Shown here one piece after another: positions 15,067-23,648 of a DNA stretch of 64,000 nt. Both the position numbers and the translations under genes were made by a program. The stretch is from Amycolatopsis alkalitolerans (GTDB taxonomy: Bacteria > Actinomycetota > Actinomycetes > Mycobacteriales > Pseudonocardiaceae): the NCBI RefSeq assembly GCF_006152065.1, contig NZ_VDFW01000009.1:1-64000 (forward strand), read 5' to 3'. Under the pieces are notes generated by a model, which was not told the DNA's origin, did no database searches, and saw nothing but the letters and a program-made list of their open reading frames with translations. Positions within the stretch are counted from its first letter, which is position 1, and each line of letters opens with the position of its first letter.

Positions 15067-15648
15067 GTGCTGCTGAGTGACCGTGACCTCCGCAAAGAAG
15101 TCGAAGCCGGCCGGCTCGGGATCGATCCCTTCGACCCCGCCATGGTGCAACCGTCCAGCGTGGACGTGCGGCTCGACCGCTTCTTCCGGGTCTTCAACAA
15201 CAGCCAGTACACCCACATCGACCCGGCCAAGCAGCAGGACGAGCTGACCTCGCTGGTCGAGAAGCAGGGCGAGGACCCGTTCGTCCTGCACCCCGGCGAG
15301 TTCGTGCTCGCCTCGACCTTCGAACTGGTCAGCCTGCCCGACGACCTCGCGGGCCGGCTGGAGGGCAAGTCCTCCCTCGGCCGCCTCGGGCTGCTCACGC
15401 ACTCCACCGCCGGGTTCATCGACCCCGGGTTCACCGGGCACATCACCCTGGAACTGTCGAACGTCGCGAACCTGCCGATCACGCTCTGGCCCGGGATGAA
15501 GATCGGCCAGCTGTGCCTGTTCCGCCTCACCAGCGCCGCCGAGTTCCCGTACGGTTCGGCCGAGGTCGGCTCCCGCTACCAGGGCCAGCGCGGCCCGACG
15601 CCGAGCCGCGCCTACAAGAACTTCCATCGCGTGGACACCTGGCGCTGA
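15067..15648 (+). CDS. dcd: dCTP deaminase (probably bifunctional, dUMP-forming)
   Basis: A 193-aa trimeric nucleotide deaminase. Conserved segments are [55 protein letters not shown] with the catalytic Ser/Arg/Glu-bearing region, [16 protein letters not shown] and the C-terminal lid [19 protein letters not shown]. Actinobacterial enzymes of this length, such as the M. tuberculosis one, convert dCTP to dUMP, combining deaminase and dUTPase activity; assignment as bifunctional is by analogy. GTG at 15067 follows the oxygenase stop by nine bases. Confidence 0.97.
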   Translation: MLLSDRDLRKEVEAGRLGIDPFDPAMVQPSSVDVRLDRFFRVFNNSQYTHIDPAKQQDELTSLVEKQGEDPFVLHPGEFVLASTFELVSLPDDLAGRLEGKSSLGRLGLLTHSTAGFIDPGFTGHITLELSNVANLPITLWPGMKIGQLCLFRLTSAAEFPYGSAEVGSRYQGQRGPTPSRAYKNFHRVDTWR

Positions 15649-15662
15649 AAGCCTAAGCCGAG

Positions 15663-15695
15663 TTCGCACTCCTTTCGCGCTGAGGTTCGTGCGAA
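15663..15695. terminator. Hairpin between convergent genes
   Basis: TTCGCAC and GTGCGAA form a 7-bp stem with a 19-base loop in the short gap between dcd and the convergent acyl-CoA dehydrogenase gene. It may end both transcripts. Confidence 0.4.
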
Positions 15696-15699
15696 GAGA

Positions 15700-17313
15700 T
15701 CAGCTGACGCGCGCCCGCCCGATGATGGCCTTGGTGTCCGCGGTGGACGGCAGCGTGCCGAACGCGATGCCCCAGTCACCACCGAGCCGCGAGGCGCAGA
15801 AGGCGTCGGACACCGCGGCCGGGGCATACCGGACCAGCAGTGAACCCTGCAGCACCAAGGCCATCATCTCGACCAGCCGCCGCGCGCGGAACTGAACGTC
15901 GTCCACATCGGACAGTTCCTTGCGCAGGGCGCCGACGGCGTCGTCCAGCCGCGCGTTCGCACCGGCCGCGAGTTCGACCTCACCGAAGAAGGCCTCCACA
16001 GTTTCCGGCTGCTTCCCCATGGCGCGCAACGCGTCCAGCGCGGCGACGTTGCCCGAACCCTCCCAGATGGACAGCAGCGGCGCCTCCCGGTAGAGCCGTG
16101 GCATACCCGATTCCTCGACGTATCCGTTGCCGCCAAGGCATTCGAGCGCTTCGGCCGTATGCGCGGGACCCCGCTTGCAGACCCAGTACTTGGTAACCGC
16201 CAGCGCGAGACGGCGGAAGGCTGCCTGCTCCGGATCACCGGTCGCGCGCGCGAGCCGCATCGCGACCGTGGTCGCGGCCTCCGACTCGACGACCAGATCG
16301 GCCAGCACGTTCGCCATCGCGGGCTGGTCGATGAGGTTCGCGCCGAACGCCCGGCGGTGCGCGGCGTGGTGCGTCGCGTACACGACTCCTTGGCGCATCA
16401 GGGAAGTCGTGCCGAGCACGCAGTCGAGCCGGGTGTTGTTGACCATCTCGATGATGGTCGGGACACCCCGGCCCTCCTCGCCGATCAGCCAGCCGAGCGC
16501 GCCGTCGTACTCGATCTCCGACGACGCGTTGGACTTGTTGCCCAGCTTGTCCTTCAGGCGCTGCAGGAAGATCCGGTTCCGCGAACCGTCCGGCAGCACG
16601 CGCGGGAGCAGGAAGCAGGACAGCCCGCCGGGCGCCTGGGCGAGCGTGAGGAACACGTCGGACATCGGCGCCGACGTGAACCACTTGTGCCCGGTCAGCA
16701 CGTAGCTCCCGTCACCGACGGGCTTCGCGGTGGTCGTGTTCGCGCGGACATCTGAGCCGCCCTGCTTCTCGGTCATCGACATGCCCGCGATGAGCCCGCG
16801 CTTGGTGGTCGGCACGCGCAGGCCGAAGTCGTACTCGGGCGCGGCGAGCAGCGGCTCGTACACGGCGGCGAGTTCGGGGTTGGCGCGCAGCGCGGGAACC
16901 GCCGAGTAGGTCATGGAGATCGGGCAGACGTGCCCGCCCTCGGCCTGGTTCCACACCAGCACTTTCGCCGCGCGCGCGACGTGCGCGCCCGGACGCTCGT
17001 CGCGCCACGGCGCGGCGTGCAGGCCGTGCCGGACCGCGACCGTCATCAGTTCGTGCCACGCCGGGTGGAACTCGACCTCGTCGATCCGGTGCCCGTACCG
17101 GTCGTGCGTATGCAGTACGGGCGGGTGCTCGTTGGCCTGGCGGCCCCATTCCTGGCCCTGTTCGCTGCCCGCGAGCCGGCCGATCTCGTGCACCTCGTCC
17201 TCGGCCCAGCCGGCACCTTCGCGGCGCAACCCTTCGAGCAGCGCGGCGTCCTCGGCGACGTCGTAACCGACCAGCGGCGGGGCCTGGTTGAAGACCTCGT
17301 GGGTGTCAGACAT
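15700..17313 (-). CDS. AidB-like acyl-CoA dehydrogenase family protein
   Basis: A 537-aa flavoprotein of the AidB branch of acyl-CoA dehydrogenases. It has the N-terminal NQAPPLVGYDVAEDAALLEG and ANEHPPVLHTHDRYGHRIDE. The FAD-binding middle is MSMTEKQGGSDVRANTTTAK and YVLTGHKWFTSAPMSDVFL. The C-terminal helical domain is LDCVLGTTSLMRQGVVYATHHAAHRRAFG and ALECLGGNGYVEESGMPRLYREAPLLSIWEGSGN. AidB is linked to alkylation-damage response in E. coli; in actinobacteria the substrate is unknown. It overlaps the TetR gene upstream by eight bases, so the two form an operon and the regulator probably controls both. Confidence 0.92.
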   Translation of the reverse strand: MSDTHEVFNQAPPLVGYDVAEDAALLEGLRREGAGWAEDEVHEIGRLAGSEQGQEWGRQANEHPPVLHTHDRYGHRIDEVEFHPAWHELMTVAVRHGLHAAPWRDERPGAHVARAAKVLVWNQAEGGHVCPISMTYSAVPALRANPELAAVYEPLLAAPEYDFGLRVPTTKRGLIAGMSMTEKQGGSDVRANTTTAKPVGDGSYVLTGHKWFTSAPMSDVFLTLAQAPGGLSCFLLPRVLPDGSRNRIFLQRLKDKLGNKSNASSEIEYDGALGWLIGEEGRGVPTIIEMVNNTRLDCVLGTTSLMRQGVVYATHHAAHRRAFGANLIDQPAMANVLADLVVESEAATTVAMRLARATGDPEQAAFRRLALAVTKYWVCKRGPAHTAEALECLGGNGYVEESGMPRLYREAPLLSIWEGSGNVAALDALRAMGKQPETVEAFFGEVELAAGANARLDDAVGALRKELSDVDDVQFRARRLVEMMALVLQGSLLVRYAPAAVSDAFCASRLGGDWGIAFGTLPSTADTKAIIGRARVS

Positions 17314-17902
17314 GGGAACCTCCTAGGGCACGCAGGATGAAGGTGCGCAGATCGGCGAGCACATCGGTGTTGTCGGTGGTCAGCGGGCCGACGAGCACTT
17401 CGGTGACGGCGCCGACGAGCGCCGCGGCGGTACGCCCGGAGTCCTGCTGCGGCAGCAGCCCCTTGGCGACGCCTTCCCGGATGTGCTTGGCGGCGACGTC
17501 CCGGAACACGCGGCGGAACACGATGCGCTCCGCCTCGACGGGGGCGTCGACGGGTTCGGCCAACAGCGCGTACGCCCGGCGCGGGGCTTTCAGCGCGCGA
17601 AGGGCGAAGGTCTCGAACGCGGCCACGACGCGTTCGTCCGGGTCCCCGGGCAACTCGGCCGCGGCGGTGACGGCTTCGACCTCATGGCCGACCACGGCAC
17701 GGAACAACTCGACGACCAGTTCGGCCTTACCGGGGAAGTGCTTGTAGACGCTGCCGGTGGCGACACCGGCCTTCGCCGCGACGGCTGCGACGGAGCAGCC
17801 CGCGTACCCGTGCTCGGCGAGCAGTTCACCGGCAGCGTCGAGGATCGCGGCGCGCTGGGCGTCCAGTCGCGCCTGGATCTTCGGCGTCCGGCGATACGGC
17901 AC
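17306..17902 (-). CDS. TetR/AcrR-family regulator
   Basis: A 198-aa regulator. The N-terminal helix-turn-helix is ILDAAGELLAEHGYAGCSVA, then AVAAKAGVATGSVYKHFPGKAELVVELF; the C-terminal ligand-binding domain is helical. It precedes and overlaps the AidB-like acyl-CoA dehydrogenase gene, its likely target. The 40 bases upstream contain TGAA and TTCA arms around a 7-base spacer, a possible weak autoregulatory site. The ligand may be an acyl-CoA, inferred from context only. Confidence 0.9.
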   Translation of the reverse strand: MPYRRTPKIQARLDAQRAAILDAAGELLAEHGYAGCSVAAVAAKAGVATGSVYKHFPGKAELVVELFRAVVGHEVEAVTAAAELPGDPDERVVAAFETFALRALKAPRRAYALLAEPVDAPVEAERIVFRRVFRDVAAKHIREGVAKGLLPQQDSGRTAAALVGAVTEVLVGPLTTDNTDVLADLRTFILRALGGSHV

Positions 17903-17942
17903 TCAAGAAGTGAACCACTGATTCAGCGCTTCACGCAATGGG

Positions 17943-19088
17943 TCACGCGGACCGGGCGGCGTTGAGCCGGGCCGCCTGGCGGGTGAGGTAATCGCGCTCG
18001 GCGAGGTTGGGCGCCTTGTGGGCCGCCTCGGCGTACAGCCGCGCCGCCGTTGCCGAGTCGCCGTCGCGTTCGTGGAGGTAGGCCGCCACCGCGGTGTGCC
18101 GGGGCAGCGAGTCGTCGAGCGCCGCGAGCGCCGTCAGCCCGGCGCGGGGACCGTCGGCCTCACCGACGGCCACCGCGCGGTTGAGCCGGACGATCGGACT
18201 GTCGGTCAGGCGCGCGAGCTCGTCGTACCACTCGACGATCTGCACCCAGTCGGTCTCGCCGGCGGTCGGCGCGTCCGCGTGCAGCGCCGCGATCGCCGCC
18301 TGGGCCTGGAACTCGCCCAGCCGGTCGCGAGCCAGCGCGGCCTGCAGGATGTCGACGCCCTCGGCGATCGCCGCGGTGTCCCACCGGCCGCGGTCCTGCT
18401 CGGCGAGCGGCACCAGGCTGCCGTCGGCCGCGGTCCGGGCGGCGCGGCGGGCGTGGTGGAGCAGCATGAGCGCGAGCAACCCCGCCACCTCGGGGTGGTC
18501 GATCGCGGCCGCGAGCTGCCGGGTGAGCCGGATGGCCTCGGCGGCGAGGTCGACGTCCCCGGAGTAGCCCTCGTTGAAGACCAGGTAGAGCACCCGCAGC
18601 ACGGTCGCGACGTCGCCGGGCTGGTCGAACCGCACACTGGAGACGGTGCGCTTGGCCCGGCTGATCCGCTGCGCCATGGTCGCCTCCGGCACCAGGTACG
18701 CCTGGGCGATCTGGCGAGTGGTCAGCCCGCCGACGGCGCGCAGCGTGAGCGCTACCGCGGACGAGGGCGTCAGCGACGGATGGGCGCACAGGAAGTACAG
18801 CCGGAGCGTGTCGTCCACCGCCGCCGCGGGACCGGGCTCCGGCTCCTCGTCGACGAGGTCCTCACGCCGGCGACGTGCGGCGTCCGCCCGGGTCGCGTCG
18901 AGGAACCGGTGCCACGCGACCGTGACGAGCCACGCCTTCGGATCACGCGGCGGGTCGTCGGCCCAGGTCTCCACCGCCCGGATCAGGGCATCCTGCACGG
19001 CGTCCTCGGCCGACGCGAAATCCGCTCCGCGTCGGACGAGGACGCCGATCACCGCAGGTACGAGCCCCCGCAGCAACGCCTCGTTCAC
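17943..19088 (-). CDS. ECF RNA polymerase sigma factor with C-terminal TPR-like domain (ECF42 type)
   Basis: A 381-aa sigma factor. Region 2 (SAEDAVQDALIRAVETWADD, then PKAWLVTVAWHRFLDATRAD) and region 4 (SAVALTLRAVGGLTTRQIAQ, AYLVPEATMAQRISRAKRTV) are followed by a 200-residue helical extension (LYLVFNEGYSG, LALMLLHHARRAAR, WVQIVEWYDELARLTDSPIVRLNRAVAVGE). This extension defines the group. Such sigma factors work without a classical anti-sigma and sit beside DGPF proteins, as here. GTG at 19088 overlaps the upstream DGPF stop by four bases, so the longer frame is rejected. Confidence 0.93.
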   Translation of the reverse strand: MNEALLRGLVPAVIGVLVRRGADFASAEDAVQDALIRAVETWADDPPRDPKAWLVTVAWHRFLDATRADAARRRREDLVDEEPEPGPAAAVDDTLRLYFLCAHPSLTPSSAVALTLRAVGGLTTRQIAQAYLVPEATMAQRISRAKRTVSSVRFDQPGDVATVLRVLYLVFNEGYSGDVDLAAEAIRLTRQLAAAIDHPEVAGLLALMLLHHARRAARTAADGSLVPLAEQDRGRWDTAAIAEGVDILQAALARDRLGEFQAQAAIAALHADAPTAGETDWVQIVEWYDELARLTDSPIVRLNRAVAVGEADGPRAGLTALAALDDSLPRHTAVAAYLHERDGDSATAARLYAEAAHKAPNLAERDYLTRQAARLNAARSA

Positions 19089-19492
19089 TCGGTCACCGTG
19101 GGCGGTTCGGTGAGGAACGGGCGCAGCTCGAGCCACTCGTGGATCGGCTTCCCGTCCGCACCGGGGGCGGCCGAAAGCTCCCCGGCCAGCTCGATGGCGC
19201 GCTCCTCGGTGTCGACGTCGATCACCATCCAGCCCGCGATCAGGTCCTTGGTCTCGGCGAACGGGCCGTCGGTGACCGGCGAGCGGCCCTCACCGTCGTA
19301 GCGGACGAACATCCCGTTCGGCGCCAGCGCCTGAGCGTCGACGAACTCGCCGGTCTCCTCGAGCCGGGCCGCGAAGTCGCGCATGTACTGCACATGCGCG
19401 GTGACCTCCTCCGGCGCCCACTGGTCCATGGGCACGTTGTTGACCGCGGCCGGCGCGCCGCGGTAGTGCTTGAGCAGCAGGTACTTGGCCAT
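19085..19492 (-). CDS. YCII/DGPF-domain protein, partner of the ECF sigma factor
   Basis: A 135-aa protein starting MAKYLLLKHYRGAPAAVNNV and carrying the DGPF motif in SPVTDGPFAETKDLIAGWMV, then IDVDTEERAIELAGELSAAPG. It has a ferredoxin-like alpha/beta fold typical of YCII-related domains. Family members are genetically linked to ECF42 sigma factors and thought to help signal or to be their target; the biochemical role is not settled. The gene precedes the sigma gene with a GTGA-type overlap, so translation is coupled. Confidence 0.93.
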   Translation of the reverse strand: MAKYLLLKHYRGAPAAVNNVPMDQWAPEEVTAHVQYMRDFAARLEETGEFVDAQALAPNGMFVRYDGEGRSPVTDGPFAETKDLIAGWMVIDVDTEERAIELAGELSAAPGADGKPIHEWLELRPFLTEPPTVTE

Positions 19493-19590
19493 CGTGTTCT
19501 CCTCGAAGCTGGGTGCGACCCATTCTGGTCACATTCACCGCGGGGACGGAGCCGTTCACGGATTCTCGACATCGCGGCCAGAACTTTTTC

Positions 19591-20232
19591 CTAGAGCCGC
19601 TGGAGGCCTGCCAGCACGCGGCGCATCAGCGCCATCGGGGGTCTTCCCTCGGCCGTCCGCTCGGTGCCGTGGATGTGCAGCAACCCGAGTTCGGCCATAT
19701 CGGACAGGAGCACCCTCGCCACGCCCAGCGGCATCGACAGCGTGGCCGCGACCTCCGCGACCGACACCGGCTGCCGGCACAACGCCCGCACCGGCTGGTA
19801 CTCGTTGTTCAGCGCCGCGCCGGTCCACCGCGCGTCGGCGCGGACGTTGACCATCGTTTCGAGCGCCAGCTCGTGCGTGGCCTGGGTGCGGCCCCTGGTC
19901 AGCACGTACGGGCGGACACGGGGGCCGACCGCGTCCTCGGTCGGGATGTCTTCGGCGAACCGGGGCAGCGGCGGCAGGACCGGCTCGTGCACCGGCCACT
20001 CCGGTTCCGGCTCCTCGGGTTCGGGTGGGGGCGCGACCGGCTCGTCGAACTTCTCCAGTTGCTTCTCGCTCGGGAACCGGGCACCGGAGGGGCGGGCCGC
20101 CTGCCGCTGCTCCTTCTGCTCGACCGGTGCTGCGTCCGAGAACCGTTCGAGATGCTTGGCCGACGGGAAGCGGGCACCGGCACGAGCGGCCGGCGGCTTG
20201 CCGGCCGGCTCGCCGTCAGCGGATGTGCCCAT
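19591..20232 (-). CDS. DUF742 protein (CvnC-like), orphan
   Basis: A 213-aa protein with a C-terminal DUF742 domain (VRPYVLTRGRTQATHELALE, VRALCRQPVSVAEVAATLSMPLGVARVLLSDMAELGLLHIH), a winged-helix-like module. It is normally the third member of conservon operons with a sensor-kinase-like protein, a roadblock protein and a Ras-like GTPase. None of these partners is nearby. The disordered N-terminal half carries a duplicated motif, GARFPSAKHLERF and GARFPSEKQLEKF, within a Pro/Glu-rich linker. ATG 20232 is chosen because the upstream frame has low-complexity sequence and no good start; GCAGAAGA is a weak ribosome-binding site. Confidence 0.85.
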   Translation of the reverse strand: MGTSADGEPAGKPPAARAGARFPSAKHLERFSDAAPVEQKEQRQAARPSGARFPSEKQLEKFDEPVAPPPEPEEPEPEWPVHEPVLPPLPRFAEDIPTEDAVGPRVRPYVLTRGRTQATHELALETMVNVRADARWTGAALNNEYQPVRALCRQPVSVAEVAATLSMPLGVARVLLSDMAELGLLHIHGTERTAEGRPPMALMRRVLAGLQRL

Positions 20233-20338
20233 TCTTCTGCCCCGTTCGCGCAGGTCACGGTAGTGCTCGCGGACATCTGTGGCGGCGAGGAAGTCAAGAA
20301 TAACCCGGCTGTCGACCCCTGTTCGGCGGTAAGCGCGA

Positions 20339-22579
20339 TTAATCGACCTCCAGCGGGTCCGCGCCCACTTCGGGTAACGACTCCGGCACAGCGACCGGCG
20401 CCGGCCGCGAGGGCCGCTTGACCGCCTCGAGCAGCAGCTGTGAGACGTCCACGACCTCGACCTTCTCGCTCGCCTGCCCGTCGTTCTGGCGTGCGGTGAC
20501 ACCGTCGGTGAGCATCACGCGGCAGAAGGGGCAGCCGGTGGCGATCTTCGACGGTGCGGTGCCGAGCGCCTCGTCGACGCGGTCGAGGTTGATCCGCTTG
20601 CCGATCTTCTCTTCCATCCACATGCGGGCACCGCCGGCCCCGCAGCACATCGACCGGTCGCCGTGCCGCGGCATCTCGCGATACTGCGCGCCGGACGCGC
20701 CGACCAGTTCACGCGGCGCCTCGTAGATCTTGTTGTGGCGGCCCAGGTAGCACGGGTCGTGGTAGGTCACGTCCGCGGCGATCGGCGCCACCGGCACCAG
20801 CCGCTTCTCGCGCACCAGCCGGTTGAGCAGCTGGGTGTGGTGCACGACCTCGTACGTGCCGCCCAGCTCCGGGTACTCGTTCGCGAGCGTGTTGAAGCAG
20901 TGCGCGCAGGTGACGACGATCTTGCGCTGGTCCCGGTCCTCGAACACCGAGTTGAGCACCTCGACGTTCTGCCGCGCGAGCATCTGGAACAGGAACTCGT
21001 TGCCCGCGCGACGCGCCGGGTCGCCGGTGCAGGATTCCTCCGGGCCGAGCACGGTGTACTTGACGCCGGCCAGGTGCAGCAGTTCGGCGACCGCCCGCGT
21101 GGTCTTCTTCGCACGGTCCTCGAAGGCACCGGCGCAGCCGACCCAGAACAGGTATTCAGTGTCAGGGGCCAGCTCAGCAGAATCTTCACCGAATACCGGG
21201 ACCTCGAAGTCGAGGTCGTCTGCCCAGGCCAGCCGGTCCTTCGCGTTCTGGCCCCACGGGTTGCCCTTGTTCTCCAGGTTCTTGAACATCCCGTTCAGCT
21301 CGGACGGGAAGTTCGACTCGATCATCACCTGGTAGCGGCGCATGTCGACGATGTGGTCGACGTGCTCGATGTCCACCGGGCACTGCTCGACGCAGGCGCC
21401 ACAGGTGGTGCACGACCACAGCACGTCCGGGTCGATCACCGCGCCGTCGTTGCCCACCAGGGCCCGGTCGGCTTCGGCGATCGCGAGCACGTCGATCCCC
21501 GCGTACGGGTTGTCCCCGGTGAGACCGACCTCGTCGCCCGCCATGTCCTTCTTGCCGCCCGCGAGCAGGTACGGCGCCTTCGCGTAGGCGTGGTCGCGCA
21601 GCTGCGCGATGACCAGCTTGGGGGACAAGGGTTTCCCGGTGTTCCACGCGGGACACTGCGACTGGCAGCGGCCGCATTCGGTGCAGGTGGTGAAGTCCAG
21701 CCAGCCCTTCCAGCTGAAGTCCTCGATCTTGCCGGCGCCGAAGACGTCCTTCTCCGGGTCGGCCTCTTCGAAGTCGAGCGGCTTGCCCTCGCTCATCATC
21801 GGCTTGAGCGCGCCGAGCGCGACCCCGCCGTCGTCTTCACGCTTGAAGTAGATGTTGAAGAACGCGCTGAACCGGTGCCAGGCCACGCCCATCGTGAGGT
21901 TCCGGCCGACCACGTAGAGCCAGACCATCCCCGACAGCAGCTTGAGCAGCGCGGTGATGGTGACCGCAGCGGTGCTCGCCGGCAGCAGTTCGGCGATGCC
22001 CTTGGTGACGAAGCTGCTCCACCAGGACGGGTCCTCGATCCCGCTGGAGATCTTGAACGCCTTCACCGCGAGGATGCCGAGGCCCTCGATGATCACCACG
22101 GCCTCGACGAAATACGCCTGCCCGAGGTTCGATCCGGCGAAGCGCGATTGGCGGTCCGCCCGCCGCGGGTGGTTGAGCTGGCGGATGACCATCAGCGCGA
22201 GCCCGCCGATCACGGTGCCGAGGCCGAGCAGTTCGGTGAGCAGCAGCCACGGCTCCCAGGCGCCGAAGACGGGCCAGTGGAAGTGCGGGTCGAACGTCTC
22301 GCCGTAGGCCTCGAACCACGCCAGCGAGCCGAGCAGGAAACCCCACATCACCATCCAGTGCCAGGGGCCGACGTGGCGGACCTTGTTCATCCGCGTATGC
22401 GCCGCGAACTCCCTGACGAGCGTGCCGAAGCGCGACCGGAAGGGGCCGTTGCGGGTCGGGTCCGGTTGTCCGAGGCGGATGATGCGCACCATGCGCCGGA
22501 CGCCGGCGACGAACATGGTCCAAGCGACGATGCTTATGGCGACGCCGACCACACCGAGCGTGATCTGCAGAGCACCCAT
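20339..22579 (-). CDS. etfD: EtfD-type membrane iron-sulfur reductase (EtfAB:menaquinone oxidoreductase)
   Basis: A 746-aa protein. The N-terminal third has about six membrane helices (ITLGVVGVAISIVAWTMFVA, WHWMVMWGFLLGSLAWF, LLLTELLGLGTVIGGLALMV and others) resembling nitrate-reductase gamma subunits. Two 4Fe-4S motifs follow, CTECGRCQSQCPAW and CTTCGACVEQCPVD. Two CCG heterodisulfide-reductase-like domains come last (VGCAGAFEDRAKKT; DPCYLGRHNKIYEAPRELVG ending CCGAGGARMW). It corresponds to M. tuberculosis Rv0338c, EtfD, which passes electrons from acyl-CoA dehydrogenases via EtfAB to menaquinone in beta-oxidation. ATG 22579 (MGALQITLG) begins the first helix; the longer frame adds an implausible basic leader. 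Confidence 0.92.
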   Translation of the reverse strand: MGALQITLGVVGVAISIVAWTMFVAGVRRMVRIIRLGQPDPTRNGPFRSRFGTLVREFAAHTRMNKVRHVGPWHWMVMWGFLLGSLAWFEAYGETFDPHFHWPVFGAWEPWLLLTELLGLGTVIGGLALMVIRQLNHPRRADRQSRFAGSNLGQAYFVEAVVIIEGLGILAVKAFKISSGIEDPSWWSSFVTKGIAELLPASTAAVTITALLKLLSGMVWLYVVGRNLTMGVAWHRFSAFFNIYFKREDDGGVALGALKPMMSEGKPLDFEEADPEKDVFGAGKIEDFSWKGWLDFTTCTECGRCQSQCPAWNTGKPLSPKLVIAQLRDHAYAKAPYLLAGGKKDMAGDEVGLTGDNPYAGIDVLAIAEADRALVGNDGAVIDPDVLWSCTTCGACVEQCPVDIEHVDHIVDMRRYQVMIESNFPSELNGMFKNLENKGNPWGQNAKDRLAWADDLDFEVPVFGEDSAELAPDTEYLFWVGCAGAFEDRAKKTTRAVAELLHLAGVKYTVLGPEESCTGDPARRAGNEFLFQMLARQNVEVLNSVFEDRDQRKIVVTCAHCFNTLANEYPELGGTYEVVHHTQLLNRLVREKRLVPVAPIAADVTYHDPCYLGRHNKIYEAPRELVGASGAQYREMPRHGDRSMCCGAGGARMWMEEKIGKRINLDRVDEALGTAPSKIATGCPFCRVMLTDGVTARQNDGQASEKVEVVDVSQLLLEAVKRPSRPAPVAVPESLPEVGADPLEVD

Positions 22580-22626
22580 GAACGAAGCCTTTCGTCCGAA
22601 TGTCGTTGTGGGGCGGGAGCCCAACC

Positions 22627-22645
22627 GTTGCTACCGATGAGTAAC
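22627..22645. promoter_or_regulatory. Imperfect inverted repeat upstream of the etfD-like gene
   Basis: GTTGCTACCGATGAGTAAC has matching outer arms (GTT..CT and AG.AAC) and lies 48 bases upstream of the etfD start, on the side shared with the divergent SMR gene. Its core TACCGATGAGTA resembles sequences at 366-377 and 60841-60852. A fatty-acid-responsive repressor would fit the EtfD role, but no regulator is assigned. Confidence 0.4.
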
Positions 22646-22726
22646 CCATGACTGGGCCTTAAGTCCCACCGATGTGGTGTACGACTCCCTAGAAATCGGG
22701 ACGATCGTTCAGGTAGTTTTGGCCTT

Positions 22727-23053
22727 GTGGCCGCCTACCTTCTCCTCGCCCTGGCCATCGCGGCCGAGGTCACCGGCACCGTTTCACTCAAGCTCTCCGA
22801 GGGGTTCTCGAAGCTCACCCCGTCGCTCGTCGTGGTCGCCGGATACGCGGTGGCGTTCGTCGCGCTTTCCCTGGTACTGAAAATGGGTCTGCCGGTCGGG
22901 GTCGCGTACGCCATCTGGGCGGCGGCGGGCGTGGCCGCGGTGGCGCTGATCGGGGTGCTGTTCCTCGGTGAGCACATCAGTGTCGCCATGGTCGCCGGGC
23001 TGGTGCTGGTCATCGGTGGCGTGGTGCTGATCGAACTAGGGTCGGCGCGATGA
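22727..23053 (+). CDS. SMR-family multidrug efflux protein (QacE/EmrE type)
   Basis: A 108-aa protein with four membrane helices and the small-multidrug-resistance pattern. AAYLLLALAIAAEVTGTVSLK contains the conserved membrane-embedded Glu (Glu14 equivalent), followed by VAYAIWAAAGVAAVALIGVLFLGEHISVAM and VLIELGS. It exports quaternary cations in exchange for protons. A TAGTTT -10-like hexamer lies nine bases before the GTG, so the message may be leaderless. The start codon of the TetR gene overlaps its stop (ATGA), suggesting the regulator controls this pump. Confidence 0.93.
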   Translation: MAAYLLLALAIAAEVTGTVSLKLSEGFSKLTPSLVVVAGYAVAFVALSLVLKMGLPVGVAYAIWAAAGVAAVALIGVLFLGEHISVAMVAGLVLVIGGVVLIELGSAR

Positions 23054-23610
23054 GGGTCCAGCGGGACGGCCGCAAGGCGCGCGGCGAGCGGCGGCGGCAC
23101 GACATCGTCGAGGCGACGCTGCGGGTGATCGAACGCGACGGGGTCGCTGGCGTGACGCACCGCACCGTGGCGGCGGAGGCGGGTGTGCCGACGACGTCGA
23201 CCACGTATCACTTCGCGAACCTCGACGAACTGCTCATCGCGACGCTCATCTCATGCGCGCAGGACATGGCGACCGAGGTCTACTGGACGATCGACCGCGC
23301 CCGCTCGCGGGGCAGCCTCGGCGCGGCGGAGGTCGCGGGCCTGCTCGCCGAGGCGCTGGGCCCGCGCCGCGGCCGCACCATGGCCGAGTACGAGCTGTAC
23401 CTGCTCGCTGCCCGCCGCCCCGAACTGCGCCCGGCGGCGCGGCGGTGGCTCGACGTGCTCACGTCGATGGTCCGGCCCGACGATCTCGTTGCGCTGCGGG
23501 CCTTTCTGGCCGGGATCGACGGGCTGCTGATCCAGGGCCTGATCGACGACGAACCGCCGACCGCGGAGGAGCTCAAGCCCGTCGTCGAGTACCTGCTGCG
23601 GCCGCACTGA
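23050..23610 (+). CDS. TetR-family regulator coupled to an SMR pump
   Basis: A 186-aa protein. The DNA-binding domain is HDIVEATLRVIERDGVAGVT followed by HRTVAAEAGVPTTSTTYHFA, with a helical effector domain containing RGRTMAEYELYLLAARRPELRP. The ATGA overlap with the SMR gene means the two are translated together. It most likely represses the pump operon in response to a cationic drug or metabolite. No clear inverted repeat was located in the promoter region, so the operator is unknown. Confidence 0.9.
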   Translation: MRVQRDGRKARGERRRHDIVEATLRVIERDGVAGVTHRTVAAEAGVPTTSTTYHFANLDELLIATLISCAQDMATEVYWTIDRARSRGSLGAAEVAGLLAEALGPRRGRTMAEYELYLLAARRPELRPAARRWLDVLTSMVRPDDLVALRAFLAGIDGLLIQGLIDDEPPTAEELKPVVEYLLRPH

Positions 23611-23648
23611 GGCAGGTGCGCCGCCTCATACCGGGACAGGTTGAGACT

